Counted from the first letter of the stretch, positions 19,559-27,391 are shown. The stretch is DNA of 64,000 bases from Nostoc linckia FACHB-104 (GCF_014696615.1 NZ_JACJQJ010000038.1:1-64000), one strand, 5' to 3'. Notes: generated from the sequence alone by a model not told the origin. A program made the numbers and translations.

Positions 19559-19790
19559 GTAAGGGCAAGGCAGTGCCCATACGTTTCAACTTAACGTGAA
19601 ACCCGCTTAGTTGCAAGGTTTCGCCCTCACCCCCAGCCCCTCTCCCACCAGGAGAGGGGAGCAAGAGATTTAATTCCCCTTCTCCTGCGGGAGAAGGGGT
19701 TAGGGGATGAGGGCGCGGGTATTTGTACAACACGCACTGTATATAGCTTTTAGCTTAAGTTGACACGAATGGGCAGTGCCTTGCCCCTAC
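19559..19790. mobile_element. MITE-like element with 36-bp terminal inverted repeats
   Basis: Left end 19559-19594 begins GTAAGGGCAAGGCAGTGCCC, and the right end 19755-19790 is its complement with four mismatches in 36 positions. Inside lies a second palindrome of CCCTCACCCCCAGCCCC...GGGGTTAGGGGATGAGGG type, a repeat widely dispersed in cyanobacteria. 232 bases, no transposase; a minus-strand open frame across it is an artefact of the repeats. Confidence 0.7.
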
Positions 19791-19833
19791 CTATGTAACT
19801 CATTTACCTAAAATAGGCTGTAATTTTTCCGCA

Positions 19834-20019
19834 TCAAATAGTATTCCTATAATACAGCCGATCTAAAATTTGCTTTGTTTTCAAAAGTGTTTTCATGTAA
19901 GTGACTTGACTATGCCAAGCAGAACGAGGTAACAGATGTATATTTTGCATTTTATCTGTTAATAAATTCTCGCTAATTACTGCTTCTTGTATTGTTATAT
20001 TCTCTGGATTTTCTGCCAT
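19834..20019 (-). CDS. Short hypothetical protein or gene remnant
   Basis: 61 residues from ATG 20019. Sequence is polar and unremarkable, with I-Q-E-A-V-I-S-E-N-L-L-T-D-K near the N-terminus and L-L-P-R-S-A-W-H-S-Q in the middle. There is no clear ribosome-binding site. It lies about 200 bases beyond the radical SAM gene on the same strand, with a dispersed repeat between them. It may be real or the leftover of a longer gene. Confidence 0.3.
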   Translation of the reverse strand: MAENPENITIQEAVISENLLTDKMQNIHLLPRSAWHSQVTYMKTLLKTKQILDRLYYRNTI

Positions 20020-20065
20020 AATTATTGTTCTAGAATTCAATAATCAATGCGATATAAAAGCTTAT

Positions 20066-20123
20066 ACCAATTTACAAAAAGAATACGACAGATTGTAGGG
20101 GCAAGGCAATGCCTTGCCCTCTA
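20066..20123. repeat. Dispersed palindromic repeat (GACAGATTGTAGGG family)
   Basis: TACCAATTTACAAAAAGAAT followed by ACGACAGATTGTAGGG and the palindrome GGGCAAGGCAATGCCTTGCCC. A second copy with the same flank but a different stem (GTCACGGCACTGCCGTGAC) is at 48637-48693, and a reversed remnant is near 56561-56578. Compensating changes in the stem suggest selection on the hairpin. Confidence 0.6.
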
Positions 20124-20214
20124 GCATATATTGATGTGTCGCCAACATTATTTGAATTAGTATTATTTCTTTTTAGCTATTCCCTTTTATACGCAAGAAT
20201 TTTACAGTCAACCG

Positions 20215-21465
20215 TCATCCGTCAACCGTCATCAGTAAATTAGATTCAGTCTGCCAATTTTCTGACCAATTAATACTATCTGCACTAAACTTTAATGAAT
20301 CGTTTTCTGGTAAGGGAGCGTCTATCGGCTCGACAATTAGCTCAAATTCTCCATTATCAAAAGGAAGTCCTGGAGCTTTGACTTTGGGAACTACTCTCTC
20401 CCGCAAACCTCGTTCTTGATGGACAAGAGCGCGATGATGACAGTAAGGATTGTTACCTCTCTTATCAAAGAAAACGTGAGCAGTCCAACTGCAACCCCCA
20501 CGACAAAGTTCTGCAAATTCGCAGGTTTGGCAAAAACCCCAGAGATGGCTTGTTCCTGCTCCCAAATTGAAACGCAATTCCTCTGTATTTTCAACAATAT
20601 CTTTGAGAGAACGGTCTCTGATATTACCACCTGTATAGGCTGTTGTCGGGAGCGAAGGACAACCTTTAATCGCTCCGTCAGCTTCTATTCCTAAGGTAGA
20701 AAGCCCAGCACCGCAACCTTGCCAAAATGAGAATTCATGCTCGTTACCCCGTCCCCGTAACAACCTTTCATAGGGGCCGTAGTAACCAATGTTATTTCCC
20801 GCCTGAACTTGCACTCCTTCGTCATAAGCACGACGAACTACACGAGCAATCATCGGGTAAATATCTAGCAGTTCATAAGGTTGGAGGAGGATATCTGCAT
20901 TATCGGCTGCATTTCCCATCGGAACAGTCAACTGAATTTGCCAAGCACGAGCGCCTGCATCACGTATGCATTCATAAATCTGGGGAAACTCTGGCGCTGA
21001 TAAGCGGTTGATTTGGGTATTGCAACCAAAAGCAATACCAGCTGTTCGCAGATGACTCATGGTTTTAAACGCATACTTCCATGAGCCTTTTCTTCCCCGT
21101 AGGCGATCATGAGTTGCTTCTAAGCCATCGATAGAAACCGAGACAGTACGTATACCCGCCGCTTTCATTTTTTGTGCAGTTTCTAAAGAAATACCATAAC
21201 CGCCAGTAGTCATTCCGCAGAGCATCCCCGCCTCGGTAATGGCTTTAGCTATTTCCAGCCAGTCTGGACGCAAAAAGGCTTCTCCACCAATGAGGGTAAC
21301 TTCTTTAATCCCCACTTCTGCCATCTGTCTCACCAGATCCAAAGCTTCCTCTGTGGACAGTTCTTGACTGCGTTCATGTCCAGCGCGGGAACCACAATGA
21401 TTACAAGCTAAATTGCATTTTAAGGTGATTTCCCAAACTGCATAACTTTTGCGGCGGTATGTCAT
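20215..21465 (-). CDS. Radical SAM/SPASM peptide maturase (candidate RiPP-modifying enzyme)
   Basis: 416 residues. The [4Fe-4S] SAM motif C-x3-C-x2-C is C17-N-L-A-C21-N-H-C24. Radical SAM TIM-barrel follows with T-L-I-G-G-E-A-F-L-R (GGE motif) and S-V-S-I-D-G-L. The C-terminal SPASM region has many Cys (C-G-A-G, G-C-P-S-L, F-C-Q-T-C, A-E-L-C-R-G-G-C-S-W, N-P-Y-C) for auxiliary clusters. Such enzymes modify ribosomal peptides. The gene is 39 bases after a double-glycine precursor gene and close to a Nif11-type precursor with L-Y-G motifs; a PlpX-like splicease is one candidate activity, thioether or cyclophane formation are others. The last codons (L-M-T-V-D-G) run into an STRR. Confidence 0.88.
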   Translation of the reverse strand: MTYRRKSYAVWEITLKCNLACNHCGSRAGHERSQELSTEEALDLVRQMAEVGIKEVTLIGGEAFLRPDWLEIAKAITEAGMLCGMTTGGYGISLETAQKMKAAGIRTVSVSIDGLEATHDRLRGRKGSWKYAFKTMSHLRTAGIAFGCNTQINRLSAPEFPQIYECIRDAGARAWQIQLTVPMGNAADNADILLQPYELLDIYPMIARVVRRAYDEGVQVQAGNNIGYYGPYERLLRGRGNEHEFSFWQGCGAGLSTLGIEADGAIKGCPSLPTTAYTGGNIRDRSLKDIVENTEELRFNLGAGTSHLWGFCQTCEFAELCRGGCSWTAHVFFDKRGNNPYCHHRALVHQERGLRERVVPKVKAPGLPFDNGEFELIVEPIDAPLPENDSLKFSADSINWSENWQTESNLLMTVDG

Positions 21466-21504
21466 GGTTCACCCCTAAAAATTTCAGAGAGTTACTAATT
21501 TTTG

Positions 21505-21843
21505 CTATTTGTTTGGTTTATCAATTGCTCTAATCTTAACAATCTCTAACTCATAATTTGGGCCATATTTGTTAATAGTTTTGACCTTGACTTTATCAAA
21601 ACCCGCTAGCCCGTAGTAGACATCAGCATCATAATCATCACCAGATGCGAAAGCAACTCCAAGACCCTTTAATTTAGCACCACCATTCTTTTTAACTTTC
21701 AGGTCGAGGTCGGTCTTAGTATAAGTAAGACTATCATCACCAATAGCTGAAGCAATAGCTCCTATGATAGCACTTGCGCCACCTGCTACCGGTTGGTTTT
21801 CTGGAGCATTTTCTAAATACGATAAATCTTGGATTAATAGCAT
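21505..21843 (-). CDS. Double-glycine leader precursor protein
   Basis: 112 residues from ATG 21843, with AAGAAAGAG directly upstream; six earlier codons up to a TTG are discarded. Residues 1-22 form a leader with I-Q-D-L-S-Y-L-E and P-V-A-G-G, matching two other small genes in this region (24765 and 25978). After G-G comes a small-residue helix (A-S-A-I-I-G-A-I-A-S-A-I-G), then a polar beta-rich part with Y-Y-G-L-A-G-F and N-K-Y-G-P. Cleavage after G-G by the C39 peptidase exporter at 30151-33204 is expected, releasing about 90 residues. Function of the product unknown: bacteriocin-like or signal protein. Confidence 0.72.
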   Translation of the reverse strand: MLLIQDLSYLENAPENQPVAGGASAIIGAIASAIGDDSLTYTKTDLDLKVKKNGGAKLKGLGVAFASGDDYDADVYYGLAGFDKVKVKTINKYGPNYELEIVKIRAIDKPNK

Positions 21844-21905
21844 TGCTCTTTCTTTAGCCAACTTTTTGGTTTGATATTTAAAAATGACAAACTGAATTAG
21901 CCTTA

Positions 21906-22044
21906 GAGATTATTTATAAAGTAAAAATAAAATTATTGTAGGATGCGTTAGGCGCTAGTTTCCAAGATGATTTGTCACGAAATAACTATCCTAGCGCCTA
22001 ACGTATCATCCATGCGGCAGTGCATTACTTTATAAATGGTCTCT
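21906..22044. mobile_element. MITE-like element, copy 1, abutting the Nif11 stop codon
   Basis: Ends carry AGAG-AxxATTTATAAAGTAA in inverted orientation (left GAGATTATTTATAAAGTAAA, right TTACTTTATAAATGGTCTCT), with an inner inverted pair GCGTTAGGCGCTAG / CTAGCGCCTAACG. About 139 bases, no coding. A second copy with the same ends is at 27649-27806. The right end touches the TAA stop (22044-22046) of the Nif11-type precursor. Confidence 0.7.
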
Positions 22045-22493
22045 TACTCTAGTTCTTGTGGTGCAACTACTCCATATAAAGCTTGTACAGGTGGATCAAT
22101 GACTATGCCATATAGAGGTTGAGGTTGTGGATCTATTGGTCTAGGAAAAGGAATTGGATAGGGTTTGGGTATTGGTCGAGGATAACCTTGGGGAGGCCAA
22201 TTAGGATAACCTTTAGGAGGCCAATATTTAAATTTATCATCAATGATTGTTAGACCCCCAATAGCTCCTATTAATTCCTCCTCGTTGAGGTCTTCAAACT
22301 GACCTATTTCTTTTAATTCTAGGATTTTAATAGCAGCTGTTTCAAATTCTTCTTTAGAGAAGATATAACCGCTATTTTGCAAAATTTCTTTAACTTCCTC
22401 CGTTTTTTCACTCATGAGTTGAGTGCGAAAAGCTTCATCTTTAACAAGTTTAATCAGGAAGTATTTGACTTTTTCTAAAATTGATAAAGACAT
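22044..22493 (-). CDS. Nif11-type leader peptide precursor with Pro/Tyr-rich core and two L-Y-G motifs
   Basis: 149 residues. Residues 1-80 are a Nif11-like leader: K-V-K-Y-F-L-I-K-L-V-K-D-E-A-F-R, a helical Glu/Lys-rich middle, and E-E-E-L-I-G-A-I-G-G with G-G at 79-80. The core (81-149) has no Cys, contains the repeat W-P-P-K-G-Y-P / W-P-P-Q-G-Y-P at 91-105, a Pro-x run (P-I-P-K-P-Y-P-I-P-F-P-R-P), and two similar units P-L-Y-G-I-V-I-D-P and A-L-Y-G-V-V-A-P with Y-G 12 residues apart. X-Y-G is the motif cut by PlpX-type radical SAM spliceases in cyanobacterial precursors. AGGAGGT precedes the ATG. A MITE sits on its stop codon, so the tail may be truncated or changed. Confidence 0.85.
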   Translation of the reverse strand: MSLSILEKVKYFLIKLVKDEAFRTQLMSEKTEEVKEILQNSGYIFSKEEFETAAIKILELKEIGQFEDLNEEELIGAIGGLTIIDDKFKYWPPKGYPNWPPQGYPRPIPKPYPIPFPRPIDPQPQPLYGIVIDPPVQALYGVVAPQELE

Positions 22494-22556
22494 ATTTTGA
22501 ATTACCTCCTAGAAGCAGGTAGTATGACAAGATTTATCGGGTAAAAGCAGCTAGTA

Positions 22557-24299
22557 CTAAGCGTAAATCAGAGTCTCATGCTTACTTTGTTTTTGAAGTA
22601 GTTGTTCCAAATTTTGGTGAGCTTCTTTTAAGTCTGGCTTTAGAGAAATGGACTGCTGATAGTAAGCGATCGCATTTTGAAAATCCCCTAGCTGTCTACA
22701 TTTGCAGCCTAAATCGTTGTTCATCTGTGCGTAATGAGCTTGTTTGTCTGGGGAGAGTTTTCCTTGAGCATGAAGCGCATTTGCTAGGTTAACCTCGGCT
22801 TCCATACAGTCAGGCTGTAGTTCTAAAGCTTTTTGATAGCAGGCGATCGCATCTTCCCATTTCCCTTGCTGTTGGAGAGCGTAGCCCAGGTTATTGTATG
22901 CAGCGATCGCATTTGGTTGTAGAGTTAAGAGTTGATTATAGGTTGCGATCGCTTCCGATAACTGACCTTGAGTTTGATATAAGTTCCCTAAGCTAAATAA
23001 AGCCTTGATCAAATTTGGTTGTATCTGAAGCAGGTTTTTAAATATATTTTCAGCAGATTGGTAATCACCCTTTTGTCTCATCAACACACCTAGTCCATAC
23101 AGTGCTTCTGGGTGATTTGGCTGTAGTTCCAGAATCTGGCGGTATTCCTGCTCGGCTTTTGTGAGTCGGTTTGATCGATGATCTCGAACAGCAAGCTGAA
23201 GCGCTAAAGGAATAATCTCCTGAATATCTTGTTGCCGATTATGGTAATTCTTGTCTTTGACTACAATATGCTGAATATGGCGCTCTTGAGTTCCAAAAGC
23301 ATACTTGTATTCCTCATTCCCCATTAAAAAGTCGTAAATTTTAAATCCATTTTGAATAGCATATCGGATTGCGTCAGAATGGAGAATCAGCCCAGGTGGA
23401 GGATTTTTAAAGCTTTCATCACGGCCTGTGATGACAAATAGCATAGATTTTTGCTGAACATCAACAAAGTTAGCGATCGCTCCTAAAGGTCTGTTCCCTT
23501 GCCACAGAACCGGAAGATATAGACAATTATTTTTAAAACAATGACGTAAAATCAGATGATAGTAATTTATGTTTACGTCAAAATTTGCCCGAAATTGCTT
23601 CTTCCATCTCGACTCCCAAAACTTAAGTAGTATATCTATCTGAGATTCCAAATTATCTGCGTTAACGTGGGTGATATAAAACTCATCAGAGGTTTCAATT
23701 TTCCTTAAAAAGCGCCTAATTTTTTGGCGAGTATTGGAACCAACGTAGTTTTGCAAATAGCTATCCCAGTCATTTGGTAACGAGATATAAGGGGCAATAT
23801 AATGATCGGGATCTTTTTCATTGATGCTTTGAATGCGAATCTGACTAAGTTCAAAACTATCTTGAGAAAAACTCCTCAATAACAGAGATATCTTTGTATC
23901 TGTTGATAGAATACTTTTGACATCGAAACTAGACCAGACAAACTTTTGCTGAATGTAGGTAACAAAGGCAGAAATTACCTTTTCTTCATAACCTGGCAGG
24001 CAAATAATTCCTGTATAATCTGCCATGCTATTTCCTGCCATGCAGATTTCAGTTTCAAATGCGCCTCCATGTTGGTTTTTTAATGAAATTTTCAGAGGGA
24101 AAAAGGCAACATAAGATGAATCGTCGGTATCTGGTTTAGCAGCTAATATAAACCAAGGCTCATGAGTCTGAGGTAACCATCCAGATAACCAAACCCAAGA
24201 TAAGAAGAAATGAGCTTGAGGATCAGCCTTGTAGACAAAATCCCAATTTTCTCTAATTTTATTAAATGTTTCAAAATTATCAATTTTGTCAATATGCAT
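22557..24299 (-). CDS. GNAT-family acyltransferase fused to TPR repeats
   Basis: 580 residues. Residues about 1-345 are a FemAB/CelD-type double-GNAT (Acetyltransf_6) domain: F-F-L-S-W-V-W-L-S-G-W-L near 31-42, L-L-K-F-W-E-S-R-W and G-F-K-I-Y-D-F-L-M-G-N-E-E-Y-K near 316-330. Residues 365-570 hold about five TPRs with the A-x-x-x-Y-x-x-x-L-x-L-x-P-x pattern (L-Q-P-N-H-P-E-A-L-Y-G-L-G). Cytoplasmic. It lies 63 bases upstream of the Nif11 precursor on the same strand. CelD-like enzymes are usually tied to polysaccharide work, but GNAT enzymes that fatty-acylate Nif11-type peptides are known, so peptide acylation is possible. The TPR part might hold the substrate. Confidence 0.85.
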   Translation of the reverse strand: MHIDKIDNFETFNKIRENWDFVYKADPQAHFFLSWVWLSGWLPQTHEPWFILAAKPDTDDSSYVAFFPLKISLKNQHGGAFETEICMAGNSMADYTGIICLPGYEEKVISAFVTYIQQKFVWSSFDVKSILSTDTKISLLLRSFSQDSFELSQIRIQSINEKDPDHYIAPYISLPNDWDSYLQNYVGSNTRQKIRRFLRKIETSDEFYITHVNADNLESQIDILLKFWESRWKKQFRANFDVNINYYHLILRHCFKNNCLYLPVLWQGNRPLGAIANFVDVQQKSMLFVITGRDESFKNPPPGLILHSDAIRYAIQNGFKIYDFLMGNEEYKYAFGTQERHIQHIVVKDKNYHNRQQDIQEIIPLALQLAVRDHRSNRLTKAEQEYRQILELQPNHPEALYGLGVLMRQKGDYQSAENIFKNLLQIQPNLIKALFSLGNLYQTQGQLSEAIATYNQLLTLQPNAIAAYNNLGYALQQQGKWEDAIACYQKALELQPDCMEAEVNLANALHAQGKLSPDKQAHYAQMNNDLGCKCRQLGDFQNAIAYYQQSISLKPDLKEAHQNLEQLLQKQSKHETLIYA

Positions 24300-24545
24300 C
24301 TCACTGTTTACCTCAGCGATAATATTCTCATACTTCTTGGGTTAGGCTAGTTTCTCCTTAAGTTAAAGTTTAGAAAAGTATCTTGTGCAACATAAAAATC
24401 CAGGTAAAACTAACCCAATTTATTAGTAGAAAATAGTAGTTGAAAATTTCGAGTAAACTTTGCAGCTTTGAAGATATTCTCACATTCTCTTACAAAGCAG
24501 CATTGTTTTATTCCTTAACTAAGTAGTATTGATAATCTACCTATT

Positions 24546-24752
24546 GGGACTTCCATAAATTAAATTATCCATTTTTCGGAGCGAAGACCATAATTATATT
24601 ATTCCTCTGACTTGAAAGTGCTGAGTGCTGAGTGCTGAGTGCTGAGTAAAAATCCCCCCTCGACTTTCATACTTGGCTATGAAAATTGTTTCATCGGGAC
24701 TGCCTCCTCTGCTTGCAAAAGCAGTTGATTATCTTTTTATTTGGAGGTTCCT
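24546..24752. mobile_element. MITE-like element, GGGACTTCC family, copy with STRR insert
   Basis: Begins GGGACTTCCATAAATTAAAT and ends TTTTTATTTGGAGGTTCC, the inverted form. An inner pair matches the copies at 8919 and 48703. The middle carries four GTGCTGA heptamers (24618-24647). No coding. It lies between the GNAT-TPR gene and the precursor at 24765, filling most of a 465-base gap. Confidence 0.55.
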
Positions 24753-24764
24753 TAGATGAGACTA

Positions 24765-25082
24765 TTAACTTCCGTTGTAATAAATTGAAGTACTTTTACT
24801 CCAAGATTTAGCAGTTTGGTTGCCAGTGTTTCCATAAGCTATGGCTTGTGCATCGGCTCTAGTAGACTCAGCACTACCCCAGTTTTTAACAGTTGTGTTG
24901 GCTACAGTGTTTGTATAAGTGTTATCACCAATAGCAACTGCACCTGCAACTGCTGTTGCAGATCCAGAATTGGCTGAAGTTCCGGTGACTGTAACAGCGT
25001 AAACATAGCCACCTACTACAGGGCTGCTTTCGTTAAGGGGTTGTAAATAACTTAAGTCTGAGATGATTAATAGCTTTCTCAC
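24765..25082 (-). CDS. Double-glycine leader precursor protein
   Basis: 105 residues from GTG 25082, with GAGG nine bases upstream; the longer frame to 25139 has no better signal. Leader residues 1-25 contain L-L-I-I-S-D-L-S-Y-L and S-S-P-V-V-G-G. The product is rich in Ala, Thr, Ser, Gly and Asn, with A-V-A-G-A-V-A-I-G-D-N resembling beta-roll or YadA-head type repeats, and R-A-D-A-Q-A-I-A-Y-G-N near the end. The A-D-A-x-A-Y-G block and the S/T-rich tail are shared with the precursor at 25978, so the two are paralogues in the mature part as well. No Cys. Likely trimmed and exported by the nearby PCAT. Confidence 0.7.
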   Translation of the reverse strand: MRKLLIISDLSYLQPLNESSPVVGGYVYAVTVTGTSANSGSATAVAGAVAIGDNTYTNTVANTTVKNWGSAESTRADAQAIAYGNTGNQTAKSWSKSTSIYYNGS

Positions 25083-25219
25083 ACCTACCTCACGAGAAAT
25101 TTTGAGACAACTCAGGAATGTGGATTGAATAATATCCAATACTTTGGCTAGGGCTTTGGCAATAATAAAGCCTTAAAAGATAGAGATTGTTATAGGTTCT
25201 TGAACCCACAATCTTCAAT

Positions 25220-25456
25220 TCAGTAACCTGAAGAACTGCTGCTAGAACTAGATGCAAAGGAATGACTGGAATGAGATTTTGCATAACTCCTAGAACTACT
25301 GCCAGATGAAACATTGACGGAAACGGTTTGGCTAGTTTCACCTTCACCATCACCAGATGTTTGCACTACGCTTTTCGCTTCGGCAATAACCTTACCATCG
25401 GGTGAGACTATGCGTTTAACTACAATTTTCTGCTGATTCATGAGTTGAACAACCAT
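25220..25456 (-). CDS. Small Ser-rich protein of unknown function
   Basis: 78 residues (or 73 if ATG 25441 is used). The N-terminal half M-N-Q-Q-K-I-V-V-K-R-I-V-S-P-D-G-K-V-I-A-E-A-K looks like a beta-hairpin; the C-terminal half is low complexity, with a run of eight Ser near the end before G-Y. There is no double-glycine leader and no signal peptide. It sits between two candidate precursor genes on the same strand. It could be a scaffold, immunity or substrate protein of the peptide system; nothing in the sequence decides this. Confidence 0.6.
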   Translation of the reverse strand: MVVQLMNQQKIVVKRIVSPDGKVIAEAKSVVQTSGDGEGETSQTVSVNVSSGSSSRSYAKSHSSHSFASSSSSSSSGY

Positions 25457-25505
25457 TTTACTGATTGAAAAAATTGCGATCGCTTTGATGCGATCGCATC
25501 AAATA

Positions 25506-25817
25506 CTAACTGGTTTTTTTAGAGTATGAAAAGGCATAAATACGGTCACCTATACTTCCAGATCCTCCAGCAAGGATATGTTTCCCATCTTGCCTAGAAG
25601 CTCGATATCCGTAATTTTCGCCTTTTTGATCACCAAAGATTTCCAGCAAATATTCACCTTTTTGTTCTGAAGATAATTTATCAAATTCCGGAATGCTATT
25701 TGTTAACCAGTCTAATAGATCAAGTTCCCGTTGTTCCTCTTCTAATAATCCGCCTTGAACGCAGCTACCAACAATTGTTTCACAAATGCTTAAATCATGA
25801 ATCTTTAATGCGCTCAT
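25506..25817 (-). CDS. Small protein with a possible double-glycine leader
   Basis: 103 residues from ATG 25817, behind AGAGGT. Residues 1-23 include L-K-I-H-D-L-S-I-C-E and C-V-Q-G-G, which follow the leader pattern of the neighbours (I-x-D-L-S, then V-x-G-G), but less closely and with two Cys. The following segment is acidic and helical (L-L-E-E-E-Q-R-E-L-D-L-L-D-W-L), then I-L-A-G-G-S-G-S-I-G-D-R-I-Y-A. It may be a fourth exported precursor or an accessory protein. Confidence 0.55.
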   Translation of the reverse strand: MSALKIHDLSICETIVGSCVQGGLLEEEQRELDLLDWLTNSIPEFDKLSSEQKGEYLLEIFGDQKGENYGYRASRQDGKHILAGGSGSIGDRIYAFSYSKKTS

Positions 25818-25977
25818 ATGACCTCTTAAAGCCATTTATAAAGATAGCCAGAAACTCTTTATATTTAGTTTCTGGCTGCTTTAAATTATAGGTATACCGA
25901 TTTCAGATACCAGCCAAAAAATTGATTTACTAGCTGAATAGATGAGAATCAGTATCTCAAACTTCGACTGCTAATAA

Positions 25978-26238
25978 TTAGTTAGTAGCAGCAATAGAAA
26001 CGCTAGTAGAAGAGTATGGAGTGACGGTAGCAAAGGTTTGGGTTAGAGTATCTTTACCATAAGCATCAGCTTCAGCAGTAGCAAGATTACCTTTAACATA
26101 TGTCTTCGACACTACATTTTTTTTAATTTTGAAGTACTCGTTGAAGTAGATATCGCTGTAGTCATAACCTTGGTTAAAACCACCTACAACATTAGCAGAC
26201 TCAACGTTTTCTAAAAGATTTAAATCAGAAATAATCAT
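25978..26238 (-). CDS. Double-glycine leader precursor protein
   Basis: 86 residues from ATG 26238; AGGAG seven bases upstream fixes this start over the longer frame. Leader of 20 residues with I-I-S-D-L-N-L-L-E and N-V-V-G-G. The product is Tyr-rich at its start (G-Y-D-Y-S-D-I-Y-F-N-E-Y-F) and ends with A-E-A-D-A-Y-G-K-D and a Ser/Thr-rich tail, similar to the product of the gene at 24765. No Cys. First gene of the small-protein series downstream of the parvulin-like gene; it probably starts a transcript, as about 290 AT-rich bases precede it. Confidence 0.72.
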   Translation of the reverse strand: MIISDLNLLENVESANVVGGFNQGYDYSDIYFNEYFKIKKNVVSKTYVKGNLATAEADAYGKDTLTQTFATVTPYSSTSVSIAATN

Positions 26239-26551
26239 TTGGTTTCTCCTGAGAATCAATCATTGTCTGGGATTTATTTTGAGCAATCTCTTTTTATCGC
26301 TCACATTAATACTTTAGCTTATTCACCAAAAAAGTCAATATGTTTTGCCGTTTTTTAAATAAAGAAATATTAAAATAGGAGCTTAAAAATATTAATCAAA
26401 ATATTAGCAATTAACGCGATCAAAGAACACAAAAATCTGAGCAATACACTTTAAAGCCTTGCTCAGAATAAAGATAGAGATTATTTTTATTTATGAATTA
26501 AATTTTTAATTCATAATATATTGGAGCTATCCAATCATATTTATTATTAAA

Positions 26552-27334
26552 TTAAGCTTGCTTTAGCAATTCCTCTTGTGTTTGCAAATTAGTATTTAAA
26601 TCTAACTGTGTAAGCATTGCTATTCCTTCTACTTGTTGCTTTAACCAAGCAGTAAATAATTCCGAAATAATTTTTTGGTGCAATTGCTCATCTAATTTGG
26701 GTTGAATGATTTCTTCCACCCAAATCAAATACACTCCTTTGAGAGTTGTAATTGGTTTGAGGAGTTCTGGTGGTTTAGCTGCAAATACGGGTGCTGCTAT
26801 TTCTGGGCGAAAATCTTTCCGATATCTGACTCCTTGATATCCATATGCACGTCTTTGTTCTGGTTCTGAAATATATAAACGAGCTATTTCTGGAAATGTA
26901 ATTTCCCCTTCTTCCAGAGCATAAAAAAGTTCCAGAGCTAAGTCCCTATCCTCAAAATTGACTTCGTAAGTGGCTGCTGCATCGTAATCTAGCCGATTAT
27001 CATAAAAAAACTTTTCGACTTGCGCGGAAAAAAGATGATTCGCCAACTTTTTAGAAATCAGGCTGTTATAAACTAGTTCCTCAAAATCTTTGACAGATAA
27101 ATGGTGTTTATCTAACCAAGCCCAGGTTTCTTTCGCAGTAACGAGTTTTTTATCTAACCTGAGTTTGTCTCCCTCTTCTTGTAATTGTGCTTCTGTAACT
27201 TCAATACCAGCTTCCTGAGCTGCTTCGGTAATGATTTGTTGAGATAGGATAGTGTTTACAACATCAGGAATCTGACAAGATAGTTTGAGGCTATGTATTA
27301 AGTCTGAAGTAGAGATGGTTAGATATTCGGGCAT
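26552..27334 (-). CDS. SurA/parvulin-type peptidyl-prolyl isomerase-like protein
   Basis: 260 residues from ATG 27334 (GAAGGA seven bases upstream). The N-terminal half is a helical SurA_N-like chaperone part; residues about 130-225 resemble a rotamase domain (Y-E-V-N-F-E-D-R-D-L-A-L-E-L-F, F-P-E-I-A-R-L-Y, L-L-K-P-I-T-T-L-K-G-V-Y-L-I-W-V-E-E). No signal peptide is seen, so it may act inside the cell on precursor peptides before export. Cyanobacterial C39-exporter clusters often encode such a protein next to the HlyD and ABC genes. Confidence 0.82.
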   Translation of the reverse strand: MPEYLTISTSDLIHSLKLSCQIPDVVNTILSQQIITEAAQEAGIEVTEAQLQEEGDKLRLDKKLVTAKETWAWLDKHHLSVKDFEELVYNSLISKKLANHLFSAQVEKFFYDNRLDYDAAATYEVNFEDRDLALELFYALEEGEITFPEIARLYISEPEQRRAYGYQGVRYRKDFRPEIAAPVFAAKPPELLKPITTLKGVYLIWVEEIIQPKLDEQLHQKIISELFTAWLKQQVEGIAMLTQLDLNTNLQTQEELLKQA

Positions 27335-27391
27335 GGCGCTATCCTTCAATTATTAGTTTGATAGCTGTTAGTGGTTAGAACGCCTCTCCAA

